In this document: piece after piece, positions 30,241-40,446 of the stretch
Position numbering within the stretch: position 1 is the first letter of the stretch
How the letters are laid out: each line of letters starts with the position of its first letter
Program-made: the position numbers and the translations under genes
Notes under the pieces: model-generated
Told to the model about the DNA's origin: nothing
What the model saw: only the letters and a program-made list of their open reading frames with translations
Database searches by the model: none
Source of the DNA: Rhodocyclaceae bacterium
GTDB lineage: Bacteria > Pseudomonadota > Gammaproteobacteria > Burkholderiales > Rhodocyclaceae
DNA: 64,000 nucleotides
Assembly: GCA_028869135.1 (NCBI GenBank)
Contig: JAGWTC010000001.1
Location: 62,001-126,000, forward strand
Direction of reading: 5' to 3'

Positions 30241-30880
30241 GATCCATCATCCCTTCAATATCGGTTTGCGTTTGCGGCTCGGTTTCGGCAGAGTCCGCTG
30301 TCGGCTCGGCCTTGGCCTGGACTGGAGGCGCGGCATCGACAAGGTCCATCATTCCTTCGATTTCAGTGAGCGGCGGTAGCTCCGCCAGACTGCGAAGGCC
30401 CAAGTCATCGAGGAAGGAACGCGTGGTTGCATAGAGGGCCGGACGTCCCGGCGCATCGCGATGCCCCACGGTGTCGATCCAGCCGCGCCCTTCCAGGGTT
30501 TTCAATATGTTCGGTGATACGGCGACGCCACGAATATCTTCGATGTCGCCACGGGTTACCGGCTGACGGTAGGCGATGATCGCCAGGGTTTCCATGACGG
30601 CACGCGAATATTTCGGTGCTTTCTCGGTTTTGAGCCGATCGATGTAGGCCTGATACTCAGGCTTGGTCTGGAAACGCCATCCGGTCGCCAACTGTACCAG
30701 TTCTACGCCCCTTTGTGACCAATCGCGGCGCAAATCGTCGAGCAGGGTGCGCCAGGTCTCGTCGTCGAACTGTTCGTCGAAGAGCTTTTTCAGGTCGGCC
30801 AGCGTCATCGGTTCGCTGGTGGCGAGCAGCGCGGCTTCGAGCACGCGCTTGTAGTCGTCAGGCTTGTACAGTTGCAGCAT
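30209..30880 (-). CDS. scpB: Segregation and condensation protein B
   Basis: 223 residues with two winged-helix domains; the family block [28 protein letters not shown] is present near 97-124. A Gln/Glu-rich tail with two copies of [16 protein letters not shown] ends the protein. It works with ScpA and SMC in condensin. It overlaps scpA by 23 bases and rluB by 32. Confidence 0.94.
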   Translation of the reverse strand: MLQLYKPDDYKRVLEAALLATSEPMTLADLKKLFDEQFDDETWRTLLDDLRRDWSQRGVELVQLATGWRFQTKPEYQAYIDRLKTEKAPKYSRAVMETLAIIAYRQPVTRGDIEDIRGVAVSPNILKTLEGRGWIDTVGHRDAPGRPALYATTRSFLDDLGLRSLAELPPLTEIEGMMDLVDAAPPVQAKAEPTADSAETEPQTQTDIEGMMDLAESASQQQQ

Positions 30881-31757
30881 GGGAGTCGATTTCCGGCAGC
30901 CTTACATAGATAGGCGCGAGCGCCTCGTTCTGTGTGATCTCGATCAGCGACTCGCGTGCCAATTCCAGCACGGCGAGGAAGCTGACCACCAGTTGCGGGG
31001 CGCCTGCGCTCACGTCGAACAAACTCTCAAACACCACGTAGCCCTTGCCCGAGAGCTTGCGCAGAATCCCGGTCATGTATTCGCGCACGGACAGCTCTTC
31101 GCGCTTGATCTTGTGGTGCTGCGTGACCTTGGCCTGCTTCATCAAGGCCAGCCAGGCTACCTGCAGATCGTGCAAGTTGACGTCCGGCTGCGCCTCGATC
31201 ACCTCTTCCGTGACCCAGACCGAAATCCACTCATAGTCGCGCCCCGCCTGCGGCAGCTCGTCGATCTTGGCAGCGGCGGCCTTCATCTTTTCATACTCGA
31301 CCAGCCGGCGCACCAGCTCGGCGCGCGGATCCTCGACCTCGCCCTCCTCGTTCTTGGGCAAACGGGGCAGCAGCATTCTCGACTTGATCTCGATCAGCAT
31401 CGCCGCCATCAGCAGATACTCGGCGGCCAGTTCGAGATTGCGCTTGCGCATGGCCTCGACGTACTCCAGATACTGCTTGGTCAGCGGCGCCATCGGAATG
31501 TCGAGCACATTCACATTGGCCTTGCGGATCAGGTAAAGCAGCAGGTCGAGGGGACCTTCGAAGGATTCGAGAATGACCTCAAGCGCATCCGGCGGAATGT
31601 ACAGATCCCTGGGCATCGCCTCCATGCGCTCGCCATAGACCTTGACGAGATGCTGCTCGATTACGGCATCGGCGGCAATCGCAGCTTCGGCCTGCTCAAC
31701 AGGCGTCGCCGGCGGCTCGGGTGGGTCGATATCCGGGATGACGGTTTCCATGGACAT
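30858..31757 (-). CDS. scpA: Segregation and condensation protein A (kleisin)
   Basis: 299 residues. An N-terminal Pro/Glu-rich extension of about 60 residues precedes the kleisin domain, which starts at [46 protein letters not shown] and the C-terminal winged helix follow. It bridges the SMC heads. ATG 31757 is chosen because longer frames run into trpS. It lies 13 bases after trpS. Confidence 0.94.
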   Translation of the reverse strand: MSMETVIPDIDPPEPPATPVEQAEAAIAADAVIEQHLVKVYGERMEAMPRDLYIPPDALEVILESFEGPLDLLLYLIRKANVNVLDIPMAPLTKQYLEYVEAMRKRNLELAAEYLLMAAMLIEIKSRMLLPRLPKNEEGEVEDPRAELVRRLVEYEKMKAAAAKIDELPQAGRDYEWISVWVTEEVIEAQPDVNLHDLQVAWLALMKQAKVTQHHKIKREELSVREYMTGILRKLSGKGYVVFESLFDVSAGAPQLVVSFLAVLELARESLIEITQNEALAPIYVRLPEIDSHAATVQA

Positions 31758-31770
31758 GGTGGTGCTCCGC

Positions 31771-32973
31771 TCAGGAGTAATGCAGCCCCATGGCCTCACG
31801 CACGTCGCGCATGGTTTCCTGCGCCAGCTTGCGGGCTTTTTCACAGCCGTCGGCGACGATATTGCGCACCAGCGACGGATCTTCCTCGTACATGCGGGCG
31901 CGCTCGCGCATCGGCTCCTGCTCCTTCAGCACGGCGTCGATCACGGGCTGCTTGCATTCGATGCAGCCAATGCCGGCGCTGCGGCAGCCCTGCTGCACCC
32001 AGGCTTTCACTTCGTCGTTCGAATACACCTGATGCAGTTGCCACACCGGGCACTTGTCCGGATCACCCGGGTCGGTGCGCCGTACGCGCTGCGGATCGGT
32101 CTGCATGGTGCGGATCTTCTTGCTGATCGACTCCGGGTCCTCGCGCAGGAAAATCGTGTTGTTGTAGGACTTGGACATCTTCTGCCCATCCAGGCCCGGC
32201 ATCTTGGAGGCCTCGGTCAGCAACGCATTCGGCTCGGTGAGGATCATCTTGCTGCCGCCCTCAAGGTAGCCGAAGAGGCGCTCACGGTCGGCATGCGACA
32301 GGCTTTGCGCCTCGTCGATCAGGGCATGGCCGCGCTCGATCGCATCCTGGTCGCCCTTCTCCTGGTAACGATTGCGCAGCTCCTCGTAGAGCTTGGCGCG
32401 CTTGCCGCCGAGCTTCTTGACCGCTTCCTTCGCCTTGTCCTCGAAGCCGGGTTCGCGGCCATAGAGATGGTTGAAGCGGCGCGCCAGTTCGCGCGTGAAT
32501 TCGATATGCGGAATCTGGTCTTCGCCGACCGGCACCTTGTCGGCACGGTAGATCAGAATGTCCGCGCTCATCAGCAGCGGATAGCCGAGAAAGCCGTAGG
32601 TAGTCAGATCCTTATGGCTCAATTTTTCGATTTGATCTTTATACGTCGGCACGCGCTCCAGCCAGCCCAGCGGCGTCATCATCGACATCAGCAGATGCAG
32701 CTCGGCATGTTCCGGCACCTTGGACTGAATGAAAATCGTCGCCTGGGTCGGATCGACGCCGGCAGCCAGCCAGTCGACGATCATGTCCCAGGTGTTCTGC
32801 TCGATACCGGCCGTATCGTCATAGCCGGTCGTCAATGCATGCCAGTCGGCAGCAAAAAAGAGGCAGGGATGCTCGTGCTGCAGCTTGACCCAGTTTTTAA
32901 GCACCCCGTGGTAGTGGCCGAGATGCAGGCGCCCGGTCGGGCGCATGCCGGAGAGAACGCGTTCTTCGTACAT
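31771..32973 (-). CDS. trpS: Tryptophanyl-tRNA synthetase
   Basis: 400 residues. The class I signatures are LHLGHYHGV (HIGH) and GQKMSKS (KMSKS). It is longer than E. coli TrpS (334) and carries four Cys with spacing C-x21-C-x6-C-x2-C in the segment from KCPVWQLHQ to GIGCIECKQP, close to the 4Fe-4S pattern described for Thermotoga TrpRS. An iron-sulfur cluster that helps anticodon recognition is therefore likely. It is upstream of scpA and 6 bases after the M50 protease gene. Confidence 0.95.
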   Translation of the reverse strand: MYEERVLSGMRPTGRLHLGHYHGVLKNWVKLQHEHPCLFFAADWHALTTGYDDTAGIEQNTWDMIVDWLAAGVDPTQATIFIQSKVPEHAELHLLMSMMTPLGWLERVPTYKDQIEKLSHKDLTTYGFLGYPLLMSADILIYRADKVPVGEDQIPHIEFTRELARRFNHLYGREPGFEDKAKEAVKKLGGKRAKLYEELRNRYQEKGDQDAIERGHALIDEAQSLSHADRERLFGYLEGGSKMILTEPNALLTEASKMPGLDGQKMSKSYNNTIFLREDPESISKKIRTMQTDPQRVRRTDPGDPDKCPVWQLHQVYSNDEVKAWVQQGCRSAGIGCIECKQPVIDAVLKEQEPMRERARMYEEDPSLVRNIVADGCEKARKLAQETMRDVREAMGLHYS

Positions 32974-32979
32974 TAATTG

Positions 32980-33636
32980 TTAGAGATTGAGTAACGATTG
33001 AATCAGGGCCAGAAATGCCTGCATTAACGGTGAGAGTATCGCACCCAACAGACCCGTAAACATCAGTCCGAGCAGAATGACGAAACCATAACGCTCGATT
33101 TGGGCAAAACGCCACGCCAGCCGGTGAGGCAGCAGACTCACCATGATGCGCCCGCCGTCCAGCGGCGGTAAAGGCAACAAATTCAATAACATGAGACTGG
33201 CATTGATCAGAATGCCGGCCTGCCCCATGGCCTGCGACGCCGCCCCGTACAGGCCCGCAGGATGGCTCGCCCCATATTTATACAGCAGCGCCCAGCCAAC
33301 CAGCATCGCCAGATTCGCCGCCGGTCCGGCCGCCGCCACCCACAGCATGTCGCGCTTGGGGTGGCGCAGGCGCGAGAAATCCACAGGCACCGGCTTGGCC
33401 CAGCCGAACAGGAAACCACCGCCGAGCATGCTCGACATCAGCAGGATCAGGCCCGGAACCAGGATGGTTCCAACCGGATCGATGTGCCGCAAGGGGTTGA
33501 GGCTGATGCGCCCCATTTGCCAGGCCGTCGGATCGCCAAAATGCCGGGCCACATAACCGTGCGCCGCTTCATGCAGGGTGATCGCGAAGACCACGGGCAA
33601 GGCATAAATTGCCAAAGCCTGAATCAGATTATCCAT
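32980..33636 (-). CDS. Site-2 protease family (M50) membrane metalloprotease
   Basis: 218 residues with about six helices. The zinc motif is HEAAH (about 22-26) and the third ligand is in LPPLDGGRI (about 167-175). The substrate is unknown; the short form lacks PDZ or CBS domains. Conserved position before trpS-scpAB. A TATAAT on the minus strand at 33645-33650 would give an almost leaderless transcript, and I see no matching -35. Confidence 0.9.
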   Translation of the reverse strand: MDNLIQALAIYALPVVFAITLHEAAHGYVARHFGDPTAWQMGRISLNPLRHIDPVGTILVPGLILLMSSMLGGGFLFGWAKPVPVDFSRLRHPKRDMLWVAAAGPAANLAMLVGWALLYKYGASHPAGLYGAASQAMGQAGILINASLMLLNLLPLPPLDGGRIMVSLLPHRLAWRFAQIERYGFVILLGLMFTGLLGAILSPLMQAFLALIQSLLNL

Positions 33637-33686
33637 TAGCCGGGATTATACCTGCATGCCGCCCTCCGCTCGGGCCCGGCGATAAC

Positions 33687-34040
33687 TCAGGAGGCATGGC
33701 GCGCTAGGTAATCCGCCAGGGCAACCGCCTGATTGTGCGTCTCATCCTTGGCCCCGTACACCAGCGTCACCTTGCCCCGCCGCGCATGCTGGAGCAGAAG
33801 CGCCATCGGCTCCGCCGCATGATCCAGCTCCGCAAAATAACGTTTGCGAAACTCCGTCCACTTGGCCGGATCGTGCCCGAACCACTTGCGCAGCTCGGTA
33901 CTCGGCGCAATCTCCTTGAGCCAGAGATCGACCCGCGCCTCGTCCTTGCTCACCCCGCGCGGCCACAGGCGGTCGACCAGCACGCGGAAACCGTCGCCGG
34001 CTTCAGGCGCTGCATAAGCCCGCTTCAAGTGGATATTCAT
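33687..34040 (-). CDS. DUF488 family protein
   Basis: 117 residues with the DUF488 signature FRVLVDRLWPRGVSK and a C-terminal VTLVYGAKDETHNQAVAL. The function is not known. It has its own position between the M50 protease gene and gdhA, on the same strand as both. Confidence 0.88.
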   Translation of the reverse strand: MNIHLKRAYAAPEAGDGFRVLVDRLWPRGVSKDEARVDLWLKEIAPSTELRKWFGHDPAKWTEFRKRYFAELDHAAEPMALLLQHARRGKVTLVYGAKDETHNQAVALADYLARHAS

Positions 34041-34151
34041 GTGACGCCTCCTTTCCTTGCAGTTGGCTCCGACATTGTGAGCGCTCTTTGCTATCCGGAG
34101 TCAATATTTCGGGCGGATTTCGTCTCCATATTAGTCGTCGCTTCCGAGCAA

Positions 34152-34182
34152 AAAAACGGCCCTCCGCAGAGGGCCGTTTTGC
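34152..34182 (-). terminator. Terminator of gdhA
   Basis: ACGGCCCTC and GAGGGCCGT pair around CGCA. On the minus strand the stem is followed by seven T, about 40 bases after the gdhA stop. Confidence 0.88.
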
Positions 34183-34220
34183 GTGGCTGAGCGCCTTGTC
34201 CGGCGCCCGCTGGCGAATGA

Positions 34221-35635
<1,415 letters not shown>

Positions 35636-35663
35636 AAATCCCCGAAAACGCGGGCTGGCTGAA

Positions 35664-36287
35664 TTAAAAGCCGAACGGCGCCAGGGGGCCTTTCCCTGCG
35701 CGTACCAATTCGGGCGGGCCATCGGCGAGATTGATCACTGTCGTCATCTCAGCGCCGCAACGGCCGGCATCAATGACGAGATCGATCTGATGATCGAGGC
35801 GCTCGCGAATCTCTTCGGCATCGGTCAGCGGGAATTCGTCGCCGGGCAGAATCAGCGTCGAGCTCAGAAGCGGTTCGTCCAGCTCAGCGAGCAAGGCAAG
35901 AACAACCGGATGATCCGGCACGCGCAGACCTATGGTCTTGCGTTTCGGGTGCAGCACGCGCCGCGGCAACTCCTTGGTGCCTTCGAGAATGAAGGTATAG
36001 CTGCCGGGCGTCGCGGCCTTGAGCAGGCGATATTGCGCATTGTCGACGCGGGCGTAGTTGGCGATTTCCGAAAGATCGCGGCATAGCAGCGTGAAGTGAT
36101 GACGCTCATCCACGCCGCGGATGCGACGGATGCGGTCCAGCAGTTTCGCGTCGCCGGTCTGGCCGCACAGGGCGTAGGCAGAATCGGTCGGCAATGCGAC
36201 CAGCCCGCCGTCACGAATCATCTCCGCCGCCTGCTCGATGAGGCGCGGCTGGGGGTTGTCGGGATGGATGGAAAAGAGCAAGGCCAT
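35664..36287 (-). CDS. YciO/Sua5-family (threonylcarbamoyl-AMP synthase-like) protein
   Basis: 207 residues of the YrdC/Sua5/YciO fold with GGLVALPTDSAYALCG, IRGVDERHHFTLLC and TFILEGTKELPRRVL. It is closest to the YciO branch, whose activity is weak compared with TsaC, so the t6A role is uncertain. It lies 34 bases after the PHP gene, a conserved pair. Confidence 0.88.
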   Translation of the reverse strand: MALLFSIHPDNPQPRLIEQAAEMIRDGGLVALPTDSAYALCGQTGDAKLLDRIRRIRGVDERHHFTLLCRDLSEIANYARVDNAQYRLLKAATPGSYTFILEGTKELPRRVLHPKRKTIGLRVPDHPVVLALLAELDEPLLSSTLILPGDEFPLTDAEEIRERLDHQIDLVIDAGRCGAEMTTVINLADGPPELVRAGKGPLAPFGF

Positions 36288-36321
36288 GATGGAGTGTCGT
36301 TCCGCAGCGGAGCGAGATGAA

Positions 36322-37155
36322 CTAGATCAGTTCGCTCCAGACGGGCGTGAGGTCGCGCGGCAGGTCCGGCAGCTTGCCGAGGTCGGTCCAGCTCTCTCCG
36401 GGTGCATGAAAATCCGATGCACGCGAAGCCAGCAGGTTGAAACGGCGCGCATAGTCGGCGAAGATTTCAACCTTGTCCGGGTTATGCGAGCTCGACAGCA
36501 CTTCGATGCCGCGCCCGCCGCAGCTTTTGAACTCGGTCAGAAAGGCTTCCATCTCCCGGGGTTCCAGCCAGTAGCGGCCCGGATGGGCAACCACGGCCAT
36601 GCCGCCGGCGCCGGTGATCCATTGCACGGCCTGCTCCAGCGTCGCCCATTGATGCGGCACATAGCCGGGTTTGCCGCGGCGCAGATAATCGGAAAAAATC
36701 GATTTCACGTCCTTGCCCAGGCCGCGCTCGACCAGATAGCGCGCAAAATGGGAACGGCTGATCAAGGCCGGATTGCGCGCATGGCGCATCGCACCTTCGT
36801 AGGCGCCGTCGATGCCCTCGCGGGCAAGTTGTTCGCCGATTTCCATGGCGCGCGCGTCGCGACCGCCGCGCACGGCTTCCAGACCTTCGCTGAGTGCCGT
36901 GTTGTAGACGTCGATGTTGAGGCCGACGATATGTATGGTCTGATCGTCGCCCCAGGTGACGGAAACCTCGACCCCGTTTACAAACTGCATGCCCAGCTCG
37001 GTGGCGACGTCGCGCGCTTCGGAAACGCCCGCCGTTTCATCGTGGTCGGTCAGGGTGACAAGCTCGACGCCATGTGCGTGCGCACGACGCATCACATCCG
37101 ACGGGCTGAGCAGCCCGTCCGAGTAATACGAGTGGCAATGCAGATCTGCGTTCAT
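36322..37155 (-). CDS. PHP-domain phosphoesterase (Rnm / 3',5'-nucleoside bisphosphate phosphatase type)
   Basis: 277 residues. Metal ligands are visible in ADLHCHSYYSDG, LTDHDET, FVNGVEVS, AVVAHPGRY, SSSHNP and ASDFHAPG, a complete PHP set. E. coli homologue Rnm (formerly YciV/TrpH) is a 5'-exonuclease acting on rRNA precursors and short RNAs; homologues also dephosphorylate pAp. Neighbouring the YciO-type gene supports this subfamily. Confidence 0.9.
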   Translation of the reverse strand: MNADLHCHSYYSDGLLSPSDVMRRAHAHGVELVTLTDHDETAGVSEARDVATELGMQFVNGVEVSVTWGDDQTIHIVGLNIDVYNTALSEGLEAVRGGRDARAMEIGEQLAREGIDGAYEGAMRHARNPALISRSHFARYLVERGLGKDVKSIFSDYLRRGKPGYVPHQWATLEQAVQWITGAGGMAVVAHPGRYWLEPREMEAFLTEFKSCGGRGIEVLSSSHNPDKVEIFADYARRFNLLASRASDFHAPGESWTDLGKLPDLPRDLTPVWSELI

Positions 37156-37156
37156 T

Positions 37157-38047
37157 TCACTTCGCGCGGAAAAATTCGTCGATCAAGGCCGCCACTTCTG
37201 CCGGATATTCATGATGCATATTGTGGCCGCAATCTTTCAATACTACCTCACGCAACTCGCGGAAGCAGGCCTTGCGCGCAGCATATTCTTCTTCGTTGCC
37301 ATCAAAGCGTTTCATGACGAAGGAGTCGCGCGCCGCCAGCCACAACACCGGCGCCGTCACTTCGCGCCAACAGGCCTTGGCTTCGTCGAGCCGATAGCGG
37401 AAAGGGCTGCGCCAGCGGTGGCAGGGGTCGATCGCCATTTCAATGCGCCCGCCGTCGGGCCCCGGGCGCCGTTGCCCGAGATGCCTGGCCATGTAGTCGG
37501 CTCGTTCAGCCGTGAGACGCGGGTTGTCCTTGCGCAGACGCGCGGCCAGCTCCGCGAAATCGGCGTAGTCGCGGAAACGCGTGGCCTCCTTGACCTCGTC
37601 CAGCCACTCGCCGTAGTGCCGGGCGGCGTCGCCCGGACCGCTGTCCGGCAGGCCGAAGCCTTCCAGCGTGGCAATGCGATTGAAGCGCTGCGGCCGCACG
37701 CCGGCATGGATGCACAACACATTCCCGCCCAGACTGTGGCCGATAACGTCGGCGGGATGATCGGGCGAGTAATGATCAAGCACGCCTTCGAGGTCGGCCA
37801 GATACTCGGGATACCAATAGGGGCCGCCGTTCCACTGCGACAGGCCGAAGCCGCGCCAGTCGGGGGCGATCACCTGCCAGTTGCCTTTCAGTTCGTCCAC
37901 GACGAACTGAAAGGTCGCGCTGACATCGCCCCAGCCGTGAAGCATGAACAGCCTGGGCGCATCCGCGTCGCCCCAGATGCGGACATGGATGCGCCGCTTG
38001 TTCTCGACGCCGCCGACTTCGATGAATTCACTGCGATAAGGCTTCAT
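37157..38047 (-). CDS. Alpha/beta hydrolase
   Basis: 296 residues. The nucleophile elbow is GHSLGG, the oxyanion HGWG is near the N-terminus, and the catalytic His is in DCGHNMHHE. The substrate is not known. ATG 38047 (MKPYRSEF) matches the usual family start; a longer frame begins at 38068. It stops 2 bases before the PHP gene and probably forms an operon with it. Confidence 0.85.
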   Translation of the reverse strand: MKPYRSEFIEVGGVENKRRIHVRIWGDADAPRLFMLHGWGDVSATFQFVVDELKGNWQVIAPDWRGFGLSQWNGGPYWYPEYLADLEGVLDHYSPDHPADVIGHSLGGNVLCIHAGVRPQRFNRIATLEGFGLPDSGPGDAARHYGEWLDEVKEATRFRDYADFAELAARLRKDNPRLTAERADYMARHLGQRRPGPDGGRIEMAIDPCHRWRSPFRYRLDEAKACWREVTAPVLWLAARDSFVMKRFDGNEEEYAARKACFRELREVVLKDCGHNMHHEYPAEVAALIDEFFRAK

Positions 38048-38171
38048 GAGGGAGATTTTACCTCCCATGTCACCCGGCTTATCACGGCAGCCTTCGCGCA
38101 GGCATTCGTGGTTTTTGAATGCGACTGAGGCAAAATAACCGTCTTTCCAGAACGCTCACGGAGCTTGCCTC

Positions 38172-38549
38172 ATGAATCTGCCCACCGATCTCAAATACGC
38201 CCCCACGCATGAATGGTCGCGCCGCGAGGCCGACGGCACGCTGACGGTCGGCATTACCGATCACGCGCAATCCACGCTCGGCGACATCGTGTTTCTGCAA
38301 CTGCCCGACGTCGGGCGTAGCGTAAAGGCCGGCGAGGAAGTCGCCTCGATCGAATCGGTCAAGGCCGCATCGGGCATTCATGCGCCGGTGACCGGTAGTA
38401 TCGTCGCCGTCAATCAGGCCGCCGTCGATGCGCCCGAAAGCATCAACGACGATGCCTATGCCACGTGGATGTTCCGCATTCAACCAGACACTCCGGCAGA
38501 CTACGACAGTCTGCTTGACGCGGCGGGCTACGAGGCTGTGGCTGAATAA
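38172..38549 (+). CDS. gcvH: Glycine cleavage system H protein
   Basis: 125 residues. Lipoylated Lys near 64 in [16 protein letters not shown]. It carries the aminomethyl group between the P, T and L proteins and is a substrate for lipoate transfer. gcvT and gcvP are not adjacent here. No glycine riboswitch is recognised upstream. Confidence 0.95.
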   Translation: MNLPTDLKYAPTHEWSRREADGTLTVGITDHAQSTLGDIVFLQLPDVGRSVKAGEEVASIESVKAASGIHAPVTGSIVAVNQAAVDAPESINDDAYATWMFRIQPDTPADYDSLLDAAGYEAVAE

Positions 38550-38627
38550 ACGTACCCGCCGACGCCGACTGTCGGTCATTGGCGACAAGTTTTTTTATTT
38601 CAAAACATCAGCTTAAGCTATGCGCTC

Positions 38628-38642
38628 GTGCGCCTGTCGCAC
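38628..38642. promoter_or_regulatory. Palindrome upstream of the sigma-54 promoter
   Basis: GTGCG-CCTGT-CGCAC, a perfect 5-5-5 palindrome about 75 bases upstream of the -24 element, where an enhancer-binding protein could bind. CGACAAGTT also occurs twice nearby (38583 and 38648). Confidence 0.4.
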
Positions 38643-38703
38643 ACAGCCGACAAGTTACTTCATATGCCATCGGCAATTTCATGATTTAAAATAACTATTT
38701 TTC

Positions 38704-38718
38704 TGGCACGGAGCTTGC
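38704..38718 (+). promoter_or_regulatory. Sigma-54 (-24/-12) promoter of the bactofilin gene
   Basis: TGGCACG-GAGC-TTGC is a full match to the RpoN consensus with the right spacing (GG to GC 12 bases). Transcription would start near 38730, about 29 bases before the bactofilin ATG. Confidence 0.8.
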
Positions 38719-38758
38719 GGATAGAACGGGGATTTTCACCCCCTGAAGGAGTCTCCTC

Positions 38759-39265
38759 ATGCTCAAGTCCTCGTCCCCGTTCGGCAAGCGGGAAGAAAAC
38801 GTGCCTCACTCGATTCTGAATTCCGCTGCCACGCAACAGCCCACTGCACGCCCTGCGGCCCAGGCAGCGCCAGCCCCGCAGGCTGCAGCGGACACGGGCG
38901 CGGGCAACCGCCTGATCGTCGGGCCGGACGTCCGCCTCAAGGGCGCGGAAATTCTCGATTGCGATACGCTGGTCGTCGAAGGCCACGTCGAGGCGACCAT
39001 GGACAGCCGCATCATCCGCATCGCCGAAAAGGGCGAATTCAACGGCAAGGTCGGCATCGACATCGCCGAAATTCGCGGCACATTTACCGGCGAACTCAAC
39101 GTCCGCGATCAACTGATCATCCATTCGACCGGCAAGGTGAACGGCACGGTGCGCTACGGCAAAGTACTGATCGAAGAAGGCGGACAGCTCTGCGGCGACA
39201 TCCAGATGATGAACAAGAGCGACGCAAAGCCGGCCCTGCAGGCGCCCCGTATTGCCCAGTCCTGA
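38759..39265 (+). CDS. Bactofilin (polymer-forming cytoskeletal protein)
   Basis: 168 residues. A disordered Ala/Pro/Gln-rich N-terminus (to about 48) precedes the right-handed beta-helix domain with repeats such as LVVEGHVEATMDSRIIRIAEKGEFNGKV in short units and GELNVRDQLIIHSTGKVNGTV. Bactofilins polymerise without nucleotide at the membrane and position cell-wall or polar proteins. No peptidase M23 gene is adjacent. GAAGGAG precedes the ATG. Confidence 0.93.
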   Translation: MLKSSSPFGKREENVPHSILNSAATQQPTARPAAQAAPAPQAAADTGAGNRLIVGPDVRLKGAEILDCDTLVVEGHVEATMDSRIIRIAEKGEFNGKVGIDIAEIRGTFTGELNVRDQLIIHSTGKVNGTVRYGKVLIEEGGQLCGDIQMMNKSDAKPALQAPRIAQS

Positions 39266-39316
39266 TCACTCATCACAACCTTGCGAGGCGGCCTTAGGGG
39301 TCGTCCTCCTTCCAAA

Positions 39317-39691
39317 ATGCGAAAACATCTGCTTCCGCTGGCCGGCGCGCTGGCATTGCTGATCACTCCCCTTTGCCATGCCGACGGCGCCTCCATCAGC
39401 ATCGGCCAACCGGGCTTCTACGGGCGTCTGGACATTGGCGGCTACCCGCCACCCCAACTGATCTATTCGCAGCCGGTGCTGGTGCAGGGTGCCCCCTACG
39501 GCGGGCCGCCCATGTATGTGTATGCGCCGCCGAAACACGTTCGTCACTGGGATAGATACTGCCGGCAATACGGCGCCTGCGGGATGCCCGTGTATTTCGT
39601 CCAGGAGCGCTGGTACCGCGAAGTGTATGCGCCACGCTACCGATATGATGGCGGACGTCATCGTCACCATGATGACGACGACGATGATTGA
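39317..39691 (+). CDS. Secreted protein of unknown function, tandem copy 1
   Basis: 124 residues. A signal peptide ends near CHADG (about 23). The mature part has IGQPGFYGRLDIGG, a Pro/Tyr-rich middle, then RHWDRYCRQYGACGMPVYFVQERWY, and an unusual acidic/His tail ending in seven or more Asp with HRHH. The core is shared with the next gene. The function is unknown. An upstream ATG at 39281 would spoil the signal peptide. Confidence 0.75.
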   Translation: MRKHLLPLAGALALLITPLCHADGASISIGQPGFYGRLDIGGYPPPQLIYSQPVLVQGAPYGGPPMYVYAPPKHVRHWDRYCRQYGACGMPVYFVQERWYREVYAPRYRYDGGRHRHHDDDDDD

Positions 39692-39784
39692 GTTCAGTCG
39701 CAAGTATTGCAATTGCTTACACTGAAAGCGTAATCACGGCCGCTGGTCGTGCGTTGAAAAGAGCATCCACCCGGAGGGCTCGCC

Positions 39785-40327
39785 ATGAAACGCCTGTTTA
39801 CGCTTTTAGCTGCCCTGCTCTGCCTGTCCCCCGCCGTTCATGCGCAAGGCATGGGGCAGCCGGGTTTTTACGGACGCATAGAAATCGGCACGGCGCAGCA
39901 ACCGCCGCTGCTGATCTCCGACGCCATCATGGGCAATCCCGGCGTGTATACGGGCCAACCGGTGTACATGCATGTTCCGCGGGCGCATGCCTACGCCTGG
40001 AGCCGTTATTGCCATCTGTATGGCGCCTGCGACTGGATGGTGTATTTCGTCGATAACGACTGGTACGACACCGTGTATGTGCCGGGCTTCCGCAGCGGCA
40101 TCTTCACTTATGCCCCGGCGCCGGTGTACGTCGCGCCGCCGGTCTACTATCCACGCCCTTATTACGGACCGCCGCCGCGTTACTATCATCCGCCACCGCC
40201 TCCGAATGTGCGGCCGCCACCCTACCCCGGCGCCCCACAGTGGCAAGCGCCGCCGCCTGCAGACATGAATCGCTACGAGCGACCACCGAGGCATGAACGG
40301 CCTCCGATACAGCGGCCGCCTCCCTAA
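39785..40327 (+). CDS. Secreted protein of unknown function, tandem copy 2
   Basis: 180 residues. The signal peptide ends at AVHAQG (about 21). GMGQPGFYGRIEIG and YCHLYGACDWMVYFVDNDWYDTVY align with the first copy, followed by a Pro/Tyr/Arg-rich tail of about 75 residues (APVYVAPPVYYPRPYYGP and PPPPPN). It looks like a periplasmic or outer-membrane-associated protein, with two conserved Cys likely paired. CGGAGGG precedes the ATG. The function is unknown. Confidence 0.78.
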   Translation: MKRLFTLLAALLCLSPAVHAQGMGQPGFYGRIEIGTAQQPPLLISDAIMGNPGVYTGQPVYMHVPRAHAYAWSRYCHLYGACDWMVYFVDNDWYDTVYVPGFRSGIFTYAPAPVYVAPPVYYPRPYYGPPPRYYHPPPPPNVRPPPYPGAPQWQAPPPADMNRYERPPRHERPPIQRPPP

Positions 40328-40446
40328 GCCATGGACCAAGGTGAGAATGCCGTCAAAGCCAGATGTAGGAGATAAACAGGCCTGCATGCAGACGATGTCC
40401 CCAGCACGAAGCCGTAGCCCCTGAATGGGCGGCGCACTTCGCCTTT

